NCBI GenBank assembly: GCA_013390605.1
Contig: JACAUB010000001.1
Span: 5,184,754-5,248,753 of the forward strand
Direction: 5' to 3'
Source of the DNA: Bacteroidota bacterium
GTDB taxonomy: Bacteria; Bacteroidota; Bacteroidia; Bacteroidales; Cfx3-03
DNA length: 64,000 bases
Part shown: in pieces, positions 45,179 through 54,242 of the stretch
Numbering within the stretch: the stretch's first letter is position 1
Layout of the letters: every line of letters starts with the position of its first letter
Made by a program: the position numbers and the translations under genes
Notes under the pieces: model-generated
What the model saw: only the letters and a program-made list of their open reading frames with translations
Databases searched by the model: none
What the model was told of the DNA's origin: nothing

Positions 45179-47284
45179 TTAGTTTAATCCTCTTTTTCTT
45201 AATAGAGGATACATTGAAGGTTCCTGACCTCTAAACTTAAGGTATTGCACCATGCCTTCGTCAGAACCACCCTCAGTTAAGATATACTTTCTGAACCTGG
45301 CTGCAATCTCCTTATTGAAGATGTCTTTTGAATCGACGAATGCCTGAAAAGCATCAGAGTCGAGAACTGCAGCCCATAGGTAAACATAATACCCGGCAGC
45401 ATATCCACCAGCCATATGATTGTGGTATGTCGTTCTATAGCGTGGCAGAATCTCTTCCATCAGATTGATTTTACGCATCGATTGTTTTTCGAAATCGAGT
45501 ACATCAACCTTTTGAGGTTCAGTAATACTGTGCCAATCCATGTCAAGGAAACTGGCTGCAATGTATTCGACTGTATTGAAGGCTTCATTGAAGGTTAAGC
45601 TCTTCTGTAATCTTTTAACGAGTTCTTGCGGAATTACTTTGCCGGTTTTATAATGTTTGGCATACATATTCAGTACTGCCGGTTGTCCTGTGAAATTTTC
45701 CATGAACTGTGATGGAAGTTCAATCATATCGCGTGGAATATTCCCAGCAGTACGATCATATTTCCCATCGGTAAAGAGACCATGTAACCCATGTCCGAAT
45801 TCGTGGAACAGTGTATTTACTTCATCCCAACTCAATAGGGCAGGAGTATCACCGGTTGGGCGGGTAAAGTTGGTCACGATGGTTACGATTGGGTATATTT
45901 TCTTTCCATTTTCATAACCCTGACTTCTAAACCGTCCACACCAGGCACCTACTCGCTTTCCGGCACGAGGAAAATAATCCAGATATAGTACACCAAGATG
46001 TGAACCATTGGCCTCTTTAACTTCGAAAGCCTCTACATCAGGATGATATACGGGTACGTTGGTAAGTTTGGTAAAGGTAACGCCATACAGATTATTGGCA
46101 ACCCAAAACATTCCATTTCTGACATTCTCTAATGAAAAATAGGGTTTGATTTCAGATTCTTCAAGGTTGTATTTCTCTTTTCTCAGTTTCTCTGCATAGA
46201 ACCACCAATCCCAGGATGCCAATTTGAATTTTCCTCCTTCGCGATTAATAATTTGTTGCATCGCATCACGATCTTTTTTTGCTACCTGTTGTGCCGGGAT
46301 CATTATTTTCTGAAGAAATGAATAGACAGCTTCTGGCGTTTTGGCCATGTTGTTGCTGATTACATAGTCAGCATGCGATTTGAATCCTAGTAGTCGCGCT
46401 TTTTCTGCTCTCAGATTTACAATACTTAAGATAGATTCTTTGGTGTCAAAAGCATTATCATTGTTGCCTCGCATAAAATAGCCGCGGTATAATTTTTCAC
46501 GGAGATCTCTGTTTTTTGCATAAGTAAGAAAAGGAAGCATACTGGGCTTTTGGAGCGTGAACACCCATTTTCCAGTCAGTCCGGCCTCCTTTGCAGTAGT
46601 AGCCGCAGCATCAATAACATCATCCGACAAACCATTCAGATCTTTTTTATTGTCGATCACTAACTTGAAATTGGTATTCGTTTCTGCAAGTAGATTCTCT
46701 CCAAATTTAAGACCACTGATAGACAGCTTCTGATTTAAATCGCGAAGTTTAATCTTGCCAGCATCGTTTAGGTCAGCACCATTTCTTACAAAATCACTGT
46801 AATATTTTTCAACCACTCTTTTTTGATCAGCATCCAGATTACTTTTATCACGATTGAGATATACTTTCTTTATCCGCTGAAATAGTTTATCGTTTAAAGA
46901 AATATTATCTCTGTGATTAGTAAGCATGGGAGCAGTTTGACGATTAATGGCCTGCATCTCGGCACTTGTGTTGGCACCATTTAAACTGCCAAATACAGAG
47001 CTTACTTTTGATAATAGTTTGCCTGAATTTTCGTAGGCCATAATGGTGTTCTCGAAAGTTGGTTCAGCCGGATTATTGACAATAGCATCAATTTCGGCTT
47101 GTTGTTCAGCAATTCCTTTAGTGATAGCCGGTATATAATGGCTATTTTGAATCAGGTTAAAAGGAGGAACCTTAAAAGGAGTGGTATATTCACTAAAAAA
47201 GGGATTGGGCGTTTGCGTTTCCTGTGCTTTAATAACGGGCGTGATTAGAATTGCCATAAGTAGTAGCAGTAAATTTTTTTTCAT
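45179..47284 (-). CDS. dcp: M3-family zinc peptidase (dipeptidyl carboxypeptidase)
   Basis: A 701-residue metallopeptidase with a signal peptide ending near VIKAQ (residue 21). The zinc-binding HEFGH lies at 494-498, with the downstream Glu of the third ligand in the FTGQPAVL region area and DMIELPSQFMENF; the helical M3 frame is full length. Such enzymes cut dipeptides from the C-terminus of oligopeptides, here presumably in the periplasm. It has its own TATCTTTG promoter and is followed by a 222-base gap before the GH92 start. With peptidase T and the OPT transporter it forms a peptide-use set. Confidence 0.92.
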   Translation of the reverse strand: MKKNLLLLLMAILITPVIKAQETQTPNPFFSEYTTPFKVPPFNLIQNSHYIPAITKGIAEQQAEIDAIVNNPAEPTFENTIMAYENSGKLLSKVSSVFGSLNGANTSAEMQAINRQTAPMLTNHRDNISLNDKLFQRIKKVYLNRDKSNLDADQKRVVEKYYSDFVRNGADLNDAGKIKLRDLNQKLSISGLKFGENLLAETNTNFKLVIDNKKDLNGLSDDVIDAAATTAKEAGLTGKWVFTLQKPSMLPFLTYAKNRDLREKLYRGYFMRGNNDNAFDTKESILSIVNLRAEKARLLGFKSHADYVISNNMAKTPEAVYSFLQKIMIPAQQVAKKDRDAMQQIINREGGKFKLASWDWWFYAEKLRKEKYNLEESEIKPYFSLENVRNGMFWVANNLYGVTFTKLTNVPVYHPDVEAFEVKEANGSHLGVLYLDYFPRAGKRVGAWCGRFRSQGYENGKKIYPIVTIVTNFTRPTGDTPALLSWDEVNTLFHEFGHGLHGLFTDGKYDRTAGNIPRDMIELPSQFMENFTGQPAVLNMYAKHYKTGKVIPQELVKRLQKSLTFNEAFNTVEYIAASFLDMDWHSITEPQKVDVLDFEKQSMRKINLMEEILPRYRTTYHNHMAGGYAAGYYVYLWAAVLDSDAFQAFVDSKDIFNKEIAARFRKYILTEGGSDEGMVQYLKFRGQEPSMYPLLRKRGLN

Positions 47285-47323
47285 TGATGTTGGGTTGGTT
47301 AATTAGTTTGATGTAAGGGTTCT

Positions 47324-47331
47324 CAAAGATA
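47324..47331 (-). promoter_or_regulatory. -7 element of the M3 peptidase gene
   Basis: The minus strand reads TATCTTTG, a perfect TAnnTTTG, 40 bases ahead of the start codon. No TTG at the ideal distance was seen. Confidence 0.5.
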
Positions 47332-47353
47332 AAACTAAATTTCAATCATCCCT

Positions 47354-47395
47354 AAACAAAAAGGCCACCCCCTGAGTGGAGCGACCTTTTTGTTT
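47354..47395 (-). terminator. terminator after peptidase T
   Basis: AAACAAAAAGG (47354-47364) pairs perfectly with CCTTTTTGTTT (47385-47395), and the CCAC/GTGG inner bases can extend it. On the minus strand the stem ends in TTTTTGTTT. Confidence 0.8.
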
Positions 47396-47416
47396 TAGAA
47401 TCTTAATAAACTAAGC

Positions 47417-48646
47417 TTATGCTCTTTCAGTGTATAACTGAATAATTTTGATGATTACTTCTGATGCTTTAACCATTGATTCGAGCGGAACGTATTCAAA
47501 CTTGCCGTGGAAATTGTGTCCACCGGCAAAGAGATTCGGACAAGGTAGTCCCATGTAAGATAGCCTCGATCCATCAGTGCCACCGCGAATTGGGATGATC
47601 TTTGGAACAATACCCAGTTGCTCCATAGCCTCTTTGGCAGTTTCTACAATATGGTAAACGGGTTCTACTTTTTCGCGCATATTGTAATACTGATCTTTCA
47701 ACTCGAGCACAAAAGTGTTTTCTCCATAACGGAGATTCATAAAGTCAGTCACATGTTGGATAAACACCTTCTTCTCTTCAAACTTCATTCTGTCATGATC
47801 ACGAATAATATATTGAAGATATGCTTTCTCAACGCTTCCCTCAATTTTTACTACATGATAGAATCCTTCATAGTCTTGTGTGAATTCAGGTCGTTCATTT
47901 ACGGGAAGCATCGCATTGAATTCAGTCGCCATCAAAATGGCGTTCATCATCTTGTTTTTTGCATAGCCGGGGTGAATGTTTCTGCCTTGAATGTGGATTT
48001 TAGCACTTGCAGCATTAAAGTTTTCGTACTCTAACTCACCAATACCACCACCATCAAGGGTGTAGGCAAATTCAGCATTGAATTTTTCGACATCAAATTT
48101 GTCAACACCGCGACCGATCTCTTCATCGGGTGTAAAGCCTATTCTGATTTCGCCATGCTTGATTTCGGGATGCTTGATGAGATAATCCATTGCAGTAATA
48201 ATTTCAGCAATACCGGCTTTATCATCAGCCCCCAATAGCGTAGTTCCATCAGTAACAATCAGAGTTTGCCCGATGTAGTCGAGCATCTCCGGGAAATCAT
48301 TTGGTGATAGTGTTAACCCCTCTTCATTTAATACAACATGTTCACCCTGATAATTTTCGATTAGGCAGGCTGTTGAGGCATCACCAGGCATGTCCGGACT
48401 CGTATCCATGTGAGAAACAAATCCAATAACCGGAACTTTTTTATCTGTATTTGCAGGCAAGGTCCCCATGATATATCCGTTTTCATCGAGCGATATATCC
48501 TGTAGGCCCATTTCTGTCATTTCTTCAACCAGTACTTTGGCCAGATTAAACTGCTTTTCGGTACTTGGTGTAGTTTCTGAATTTTCGTCACTTTGTGTAT
48601 CAATGCTGATATATTTTAGAAAGCGATCGAGAATATCTTGTTTCAT
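47417..48646 (-). CDS. pepT: peptidase T (aminotripeptidase)
   Basis: A 409-residue cytoplasmic M20-family peptidase with strong similarity to PepT along its length: [20 protein letters not shown], the zinc motifs [14 protein letters not shown] (His and Asp) and [14 protein letters not shown], the catalytic Glu in [14 protein letters not shown], and [22 protein letters not shown] near the C-terminus. It frees the N-terminal residue from tripeptides, completing the digestion of peptides brought in by the neighbouring OPT transporter. It is a separate unit with its own terminator. Confidence 0.95.
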   Translation of the reverse strand: MKQDILDRFLKYISIDTQSDENSETTPSTEKQFNLAKVLVEEMTEMGLQDISLDENGYIMGTLPANTDKKVPVIGFVSHMDTSPDMPGDASTACLIENYQGEHVVLNEEGLTLSPNDFPEMLDYIGQTLIVTDGTTLLGADDKAGIAEIITAMDYLIKHPEIKHGEIRIGFTPDEEIGRGVDKFDVEKFNAEFAYTLDGGGIGELEYENFNAASAKIHIQGRNIHPGYAKNKMMNAILMATEFNAMLPVNERPEFTQDYEGFYHVVKIEGSVEKAYLQYIIRDHDRMKFEEKKVFIQHVTDFMNLRYGENTFVLELKDQYYNMREKVEPVYHIVETAKEAMEQLGIVPKIIPIRGGTDGSRLSYMGLPCPNLFAGGHNFHGKFEYVPLESMVKASEVIIKIIQLYTERA

Positions 48647-48805
48647 TTGTTAATGATTTTTAGTTAAATGTCAAATGGAACGTACATGCTAGATTTTCAT
48701 CATGGTTCGTATTTTACGAACTAGCTCGTTTCATTTTAAGTGGTTTTTAGTAACGATATCTGCAAAAAGTAGTAGTAAAAATAGCCAAATCCTTTTTAGG
48801 GATAT

Positions 48806-50794
48806 CTATTTTTCAACCTCTTTTTTTGCTCTTAATGTTTCCCAAATCATATAAATACAAAGGACGGTAAACATCAGAATAGCTACACCTTCGGCAGCAT
48901 GTGATTCAACCCATTCCTGGTTTACCACATTGATTCCGGCATATCTGAGTACTGCACTGATTACACCCATTAAGGCACCACCGGCAATAAATCCTGAAGC
49001 GATTAGTGTGCCACGCTCTTTGCGAGCTGTGTTTAATTTTTCATCCTTGCTGCGTGTACCAACATAATGCGCTATTAAACCACCAACCAATAACGGTGTA
49101 TTTAGTTCGAGGGGAATAAACATTCCGAGGGCAAATGCAAGTGCAGGAACACCCAACATGGTTAAGATAAGGGCTAAAAATGCACCGGCTCCGTAAAGTA
49201 GCCATGGCGCTGGTTGCCCAGACATCATGGGGCCGATAACGGCAGCCATCGCATTGGCTTGTGGGGCGACCATTGCATTAGGTCCTGAAAATCCATAGGT
49301 CTTATTCAGGATGATGATAACGCCACCCACGGTAGCAGCAGATAATAAGGTTCCTAAAAACTTCCACGATTGCTGTTTGTAAGGAGAAGTACCCAGCCAA
49401 TATCCAATTTTCAGGTCGGTGATAAACCCACCAGCCATCGATAGTGCTGTGCAGACTACGCCGCCAATAATCAATGCTGTAACCATTCCGGCAGTACCTT
49501 TTAGTCCTACTGATACGAGAATTAAGGAAGAGAGAATCAGGGTCATCAGTGTCATTCCGCTTACCGGATTTGTTCCAACAATTGCAATAGCATTCGCAGC
49601 AACTGTTGTAAATAGAAATGCTATCACCATTACAATTGCTAAGCCTATCAGGGCTAACCGGAGATCATGAACAACTCCAAATTGAAAGAAAACTAATAAT
49701 AAAATTGCGGTTACAACAATACCAATGGCTATAATAGACATCGGTAGATCACGTTGAGTCCTTTTTACCTGAGCATTAGCTATTTTCTTAGAAAAGATCT
49801 CTTTAACCGCTAGTCCAAAAGCATTTTTAATAATTCCTGATGAACGAATAATTCCGATTACTCCAGCCATCGCAATACCGCCAATACCAATTTGACGGAC
49901 GTAGTTTCTGAAGATCTCTTCAGCCGACATGTCTTTTAGGAGGTGGGCTATATTTGCACCTACCGGAATGGTTTGTCCATCAGCAAAATGATATACAATC
50001 GGGATTAGCACATACCACGACAGAAACGAACCGGCACAGATAATAGCAGAATATTTTAGTCCGACAATATATCCTAGTCCTGTCACGGCAGCACCAACAT
50101 TCATCTTGAAAACAATCTTAGTTTTATCGGCCAGGAGTGCACCTGCAGGAATTACCCGTGATGTAAACACCTCGCTCCACCATCCGAAAGTTGCAATGAT
50201 AAAATCGTAAATACCACCGATTAAACCGGCAACCAGTAATAAACGAGCCTGACTTCCTCCTTTTTCGCCTGAAATTAGAACTTCTGTGGTAGCAGTAGCT
50301 TCAGGGAAAGGATATTTTCCATGCATGTCGGAGACAAAATATTTCCGGAAAGGAATCAGAAATAGAATTCCAAGGAAACCACCAAAGAGCGAAGAGAGGA
50401 ATACCTGATAGAATTGAGCTTCCAACTTCATGATGTATAAAGCAGGAAGAGTAAAAATAGCTCCGGCAACAATAACACCGGATGATGCGCCAATACTTTG
50501 AATGATGACATTTTCGCCTAATGCATTCTTGCGTTTAGACAGGGTTGACATACCAACTGCAATGATGGCAATAGGAATTGCAGCCTCGAATACCTGACCA
50601 ATTTTAAGTCCAAGATATGCCGCAGCGGCAGAGAATATGATCGACATTAGTAATCCGGTAAAAACTGAACGGAAGTTTACCTCAGGATAAACTTTATTAG
50701 GCGACATGATGGGTTTGTACTCTTCGCCCTCTTTTAGTTCAGTGTACGCGTTTTCGGGAAGCCCTTTGATGGGGCCTGCTTCGTGTTCTGACAT
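48806..50794 (-). CDS. OPT-family oligopeptide transporter
   Basis: A 662-residue protein with about 15 hydrophobic helices. OPT-family features include FRSVFTGLLMSIIFSAAAAY, GQVFEAAIPIAIIAVGMS, ENVIIQSIGASSGVIVAGAI and the YPFPEATATTEVLISGEKGG motif, followed by GTNPVSGMTLMTLI and GPNAMVAPQANAMAAVI. It should import oligopeptides with protons. It lies directly upstream of peptidase T on the same strand with a 159-base gap, so the functional link is clear even if they are separate transcripts. Confidence 0.92.
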   Translation of the reverse strand: MSEHEAGPIKGLPENAYTELKEGEEYKPIMSPNKVYPEVNFRSVFTGLLMSIIFSAAAAYLGLKIGQVFEAAIPIAIIAVGMSTLSKRKNALGENVIIQSIGASSGVIVAGAIFTLPALYIMKLEAQFYQVFLSSLFGGFLGILFLIPFRKYFVSDMHGKYPFPEATATTEVLISGEKGGSQARLLLVAGLIGGIYDFIIATFGWWSEVFTSRVIPAGALLADKTKIVFKMNVGAAVTGLGYIVGLKYSAIICAGSFLSWYVLIPIVYHFADGQTIPVGANIAHLLKDMSAEEIFRNYVRQIGIGGIAMAGVIGIIRSSGIIKNAFGLAVKEIFSKKIANAQVKRTQRDLPMSIIAIGIVVTAILLLVFFQFGVVHDLRLALIGLAIVMVIAFLFTTVAANAIAIVGTNPVSGMTLMTLILSSLILVSVGLKGTAGMVTALIIGGVVCTALSMAGGFITDLKIGYWLGTSPYKQQSWKFLGTLLSAATVGGVIIILNKTYGFSGPNAMVAPQANAMAAVIGPMMSGQPAPWLLYGAGAFLALILTMLGVPALAFALGMFIPLELNTPLLVGGLIAHYVGTRSKDEKLNTARKERGTLIASGFIAGGALMGVISAVLRYAGINVVNQEWVESHAAEGVAILMFTVLCIYMIWETLRAKKEVEK

Positions 50795-50819
50795 AGTGGT
50801 AAGGTTTGTTTTGAAAAAC

Positions 50820-50848
50820 CAAAGATAGAACTATTTACAAATAGTCAA
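50820..50848 (-). promoter_or_regulatory. promoter and palindrome ahead of the OPT transporter
   Basis: On the minus strand a TTG (50846-50848) precedes TATCTTTG (50820-50827) by 18 bases. Between them lies CTATTT-AC-AAATAG (50831-50844), a 6-bp inverted repeat that could be an operator. Confidence 0.5.
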
Positions 50849-51529
50849 AACAGATTGAGAAGGTTAAAATGGATGTTTTTTAAACAATACTTTTTAAAAG
50901 GGAAGAGACTGATATATCACATCATTGCCTTTTATCTTCTCTGGGATTCACGCTATCCTTTTTCTAAGAAGAATCGATACAGGCGATATGAACCAGCGAT
51001 ATTCAACGGATCAAATACTTTATAACGTAATTTTATTATAGTTTAAAACTGGTTTTCTTGGGGTTTGTTCACGGTACTATACCGCAGATAAACCCCAAGA
51101 AAACCCCAAGAAAACCGGAAGAAAATTGTAAGATACCTTACTTTATAAATAGAATTTCTTTTATCCATATGATCGTAGTATAGTGAAGGTCGATTCAGCA
51201 TCCGGGGACTTAATATGGAGTAATAATTTAGGGCTTAACTTAATATTTGCAGGATATGCGAAATGGATAGGTCTACATTGCAAAAGAATATCATTATAGG
51301 TAGTTCATTGAAAGTGGTCAGAAGTTGAATAGTGAAATTATATACTTTACGCTGAATGACTATCTTAATGCGACGATGGGGCGATAAGGGAAATAAAGGG
51401 ATGTTTAATAATTTGTAGTTATTAAGTTCGCATGGTTCATTATCACGGGGGATAAACTTATAATCTAGAAAAAAATGTAAGAATTATCATAATTTAATGA
51501 TCTCTTAATAATAATTTTTGTTATTTTCT
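50849..51529. other. 681-bp non-coding interval
   Basis: Divergent region between the OPT and metal-efflux units. No gene is supported on either strand. Its notable content is the repeat cluster at 51051-51133; the remainder shows nothing I can name. Confidence 0.6.
51051..51133. repeat. 11-bp iteron-like direct repeats with an inverted copy
   Basis: AAACCCCAAGA occurs at 51090-51100 and 51101-51111, then degenerate copies AAACCGGAAGA (51112-51122) and AAATTGTAAGA (51123-51133). An inverted copy at 51056-51066 makes a perfect 16-bp inverted repeat with 51090-51105 (GGTTTTCTTGGGGTTT on the left arm). The 11-bp period puts copies on one face of the helix. Confidence 0.65.
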
Positions 51530-51537
51530 TAACTTTG
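51530..51537 (+). promoter_or_regulatory. -7 element of the metal-efflux operon
   Basis: TAACTTTG matches TAnnTTTG and ends 21 bases before the ATG at 51559. This supports that ATG over the TTG at 51535, which would lie inside the promoter. Confidence 0.6.
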
Positions 51538-51558
51538 TCGTTAAATAAAAAAAGACGG

Positions 51559-51921
51559 ATGCAGCGACTTCGTTCATTTCTGGCAATACTTTTATTACCT
51601 GCGATTTGCTGGTTGTTTACCAACGCGGTAATTAATCAACACTCGCATTTATTGCAGAATGGCCAAATCATCACTCACGCACATCCTTATACTCCTGATA
51701 AAAATAAGCCTTCACCTTTTCAATCGCATCAGCATAGTCCTTATGCGCTAGAGACACTTGCACAATTATCTAATCCTTTTACGATTCTGGGATTTGTTAC
51801 CGCAATATTATCGGTATCCCTGTTTATTGTCAAGACCAGTTCACCGCGAATCTTTGCCAGCCCATTAGTCGGATTTTCTGGTGGGATAATTTCTAATCGG
51901 GCTCCTCCCTTTGCGGCCTAA
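51559..51921 (+). CDS. His-rich small membrane protein of the metal-efflux operon
   Basis: A 120-residue protein starting MQRLRSFLAILLLPAICW. Two hydrophobic segments (about 5-22 and 72-92) flank a loop containing seven histidines (QHSHLLQNGQIITHAHPY; FQSHQHSPY). Similar short proteins open CzcCBA-type operons in Bacteroidota. The histidines could bind zinc, cobalt or copper in the periplasm as a sensor or chaperone; this is inferred from composition and position. It lies 71 bases ahead of the outer-membrane component gene. Confidence 0.75.
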   Translation: MQRLRSFLAILLLPAICWLFTNAVINQHSHLLQNGQIITHAHPYTPDKNKPSPFQSHQHSPYALETLAQLSNPFTILGFVTAILSVSLFIVKTSSPRIFASPLVGFSGGIISNRAPPFAA

Positions 51922-51992
51922 AGCCTCTCTTTTATAAAAAACAAACTTATTTAAACACTATCCAATTCAATCGTTTTGGGTAATAATCTTAT

Positions 51993-53246
51993 ATGCTTAT
52001 GAGATTCAGGATTATTCCTTTTGGAATTCTGTTCCTGTTTTTCAGCTGTTCTGCTTATGCACAGGTATCTGTTTCCTTGAAAAGAGCCATAGAACTATCG
52101 CGGCAGAACAATCCATTTTATAAAGCTGAGAAACAAAATATAGACATCGCTCAGACTGATGTTACTACTGCGCAGTTGAAACCGAATCCAACTTTTGGCG
52201 TTGGATTGCAACAATTGACATTGCCTAAATATTATCCGGCCAATACTGGATTTTTTAGTTCGGCCAATAGACAGGTATCATACTCAGTGAGTAAACCGTT
52301 TCAGGTTGCCGGACAAAGAAAGTACAAGATGCAACAGGCAGAGGCTGGTGTGACGCTTGCCCAAACTAATCTCTCTGACTTTGAACGAAACATGCTCGGC
52401 GAAGCTGTTGAACAATGGCTTACGGTTTGGTACACTGAAAAAAAAGCCGACATTATCAATAAAGCCAGAATAAATTCGGATACATTGGTAAAAGTTAGCC
52501 GGATCAGGTTGAAGGATCAGGCGATCACTACTACCGAGTTTTCGCGTACGCAAATTATGGCCGATCAGTATAAACTGATGCTTGTTACTGCTCAACAGCA
52601 ACTGAAAAGTGAATCGAATAACCTGAAGTACCTGCTTGGGTCACAAGACAGCATCCGGATAGACGACAGCGATCTTCAATCTGTTAAGATTCCGGAAGTA
52701 TTCGATACGTTGATGAACTATGCCATGCAAAATCGTACCGACCTAATGATTTGCAAGCAAACTATTGAAAAGGCGAGGATAGAAATCATGCTTCAGCAGG
52801 CATTGGCCAAACCCCAACCTGAAGTAGGTGTGGGTTATAGTCGTCAAAATCAGGTTCCATATTTTGATGTCACTGTTTCGATACCGCTCCCTGTTTACGA
52901 CCGTAATCAGGGTGAAATTGCCAAAGCCAACATAACGGCTAAACAGGCAGAAAATACGGCACAGGCTACTATCCTGAAAATTAAATCGGAAGTGCAAATA
53001 GCATTTAATGAATATACTACGAATAAAGCAACTTTCGAAAAGTATCACGACATCTATTCGCAATCAGAAAATGTATTGAAAACCGTGAAATTCAGTTATC
53101 TGAGGGGGGGGACTACCATTGTGGATTATCTTGAGGCCGAACGTAACTGGTTTGACCTTCAGAATCAATATTACGATGCAATGTATAACTATCGCAAAAG
53201 TCTGGTGGATTTATTGGTAGTGTCGAACCTAATCACAAAAATATAA
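51993..53246 (+). CDS. TolC-like outer-membrane component of heavy-metal efflux (CzcC type)
   Basis: A 417-residue protein with a signal peptide ending in SAYAQ. Two OEP repeats are visible: SVSLKRAIELSRQNNPFYKA with AQTDVTTAQLKPNPTFGVG, then RTDLMICKQTIEKARIEIML with KPQPEVGVGYSRQNQVPYFD. The long coiled helices expected of the tunnel lie at about 120-210 and 310-400. It forms the exit duct for the RND pump encoded by the next two genes. A second ATG two codons later (MRFRIIPFG) is an equally good start. Confidence 0.92.
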   Translation: MLMRFRIIPFGILFLFFSCSAYAQVSVSLKRAIELSRQNNPFYKAEKQNIDIAQTDVTTAQLKPNPTFGVGLQQLTLPKYYPANTGFFSSANRQVSYSVSKPFQVAGQRKYKMQQAEAGVTLAQTNLSDFERNMLGEAVEQWLTVWYTEKKADIINKARINSDTLVKVSRIRLKDQAITTTEFSRTQIMADQYKLMLVTAQQQLKSESNNLKYLLGSQDSIRIDDSDLQSVKIPEVFDTLMNYAMQNRTDLMICKQTIEKARIEIMLQQALAKPQPEVGVGYSRQNQVPYFDVTVSIPLPVYDRNQGEIAKANITAKQAENTAQATILKIKSEVQIAFNEYTTNKATFEKYHDIYSQSENVLKTVKFSYLRGGTTIVDYLEAERNWFDLQNQYYDAMYNYRKSLVDLLVVSNLITKI

Positions 53247-53265
53247 CGAATAAAAATTTTGAAAC

Positions 53266-54228
53266 ATGAAACCGATTCAGCTTTTCATCATCATAACCTT
53301 ATTATTGGCCGGATGCCAGCGTAAAACCAGTCAACAACTATCGCCTCCATTAGTTTCCGAACCCGATCCCGAATTGAAAGATGGTGGTAGATACATTGAG
53401 TTTCCCGCTAATTCAAAACAGATTCAGTTATTTACTACGGTCAAAACTGACAACCAGCAATATCAAATGAGTCTTTCAGCTCCTGCATCTGTCATTGGTC
53501 GTGTACATAAATCGGGTGGCAAATCACTTATTCTGTTTGATTCGCCCGATATTACAGGTGTTTATTCGGCTTATATGCAAAATAAAAGTCTGGATAGGAC
53601 CGCTCGTATTAACCTCGAACGAATTACCGATCTATATAAAAACGGAGCTGCTACTGGAAAAGAATTCAATGATGCATCGGCTGAGTTGATGTCTGTCCAA
53701 ACCTCGCTAGCTGAAAATGAAGCACGCCTAAGGGAGGCCGGGTTAAATCCAGAAAGTCTCAATAGAGGTCCGGTGGGCACTGTATGGTTGATATGCGATC
53801 TGCCCGAATCGGAGTTAAACCTCATCAAGAAAGGGCAGAAGTACGACCTTAAATTTCCAAGCTTCCCTAATGAGACTTTTACTGCCAACATTGATGTAGT
53901 AGCCGATGTGATGAATACACAAACCCGAAAATTAAAGGTTCGTTTATCGATGTTTGACAGACAGGAGAAAATCAGACCCGGCATGTATGCTGAAGTCAAA
54001 TTCGAAGCACCCCACAAAGGACTGATGATTCCCAAAAAAGCTGTCATCAGTGCTAATGCACGCTATTATGTTTTTGTCAAAAAGGCAACCAATGTTTTTG
54101 AACGCCGCGAAGTATCCCTTTCTTCAGAAACAGGTGATTACATTGAAATTTCAAATGGTCTGACAATTGGTGAAGAAGTAGTGACAAACAATGTATACTT
54201 GTTAAAGGGTATCGATTTGGGAATTTAA
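53266..54228 (+). CDS. periplasmic adaptor lipoprotein of heavy-metal RND pump (CzcB/CusB type)
   Basis: A 320-residue membrane-fusion protein. The lipobox LLAGC puts the lipidated Cys at residue 17. The lipoyl/barrel-sandwich halves flank a short helical hairpin (about 105-160; RINLERITDLYKNGAATGKE), followed by the beta-barrel (VWLICDLPESELNLIKKGQK; RKLKVRLSM; IRPGMYAEVKF) and the membrane-proximal domain. It is shorter than typical 380-420-residue CzcB proteins, mostly through a reduced hairpin. It lies 19 bases after the CzcC-like gene and 14 before the pump gene, a tight operon. Confidence 0.9.
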   Translation: MKPIQLFIIITLLLAGCQRKTSQQLSPPLVSEPDPELKDGGRYIEFPANSKQIQLFTTVKTDNQQYQMSLSAPASVIGRVHKSGGKSLILFDSPDITGVYSAYMQNKSLDRTARINLERITDLYKNGAATGKEFNDASAELMSVQTSLAENEARLREAGLNPESLNRGPVGTVWLICDLPESELNLIKKGQKYDLKFPSFPNETFTANIDVVADVMNTQTRKLKVRLSMFDRQEKIRPGMYAEVKFEAPHKGLMIPKKAVISANARYYVFVKKATNVFERREVSLSSETGDYIEISNGLTIGEEVVTNNVYLLKGIDLGI

Positions 54229-54242
54229 TCCATATAAGATTT

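Noticed and set aside
51051-51122. G-quadruplex in the G-rich strand of the 11-bp repeats
   Set aside because: Only two runs of four G and shorter runs occur, which is not enough for a standard four-run quadruplex.
51535-51558. TTG start for the His-rich protein
   Set aside because: The TTG is part of the TAACTTTG promoter box, so transcription would begin downstream of it.
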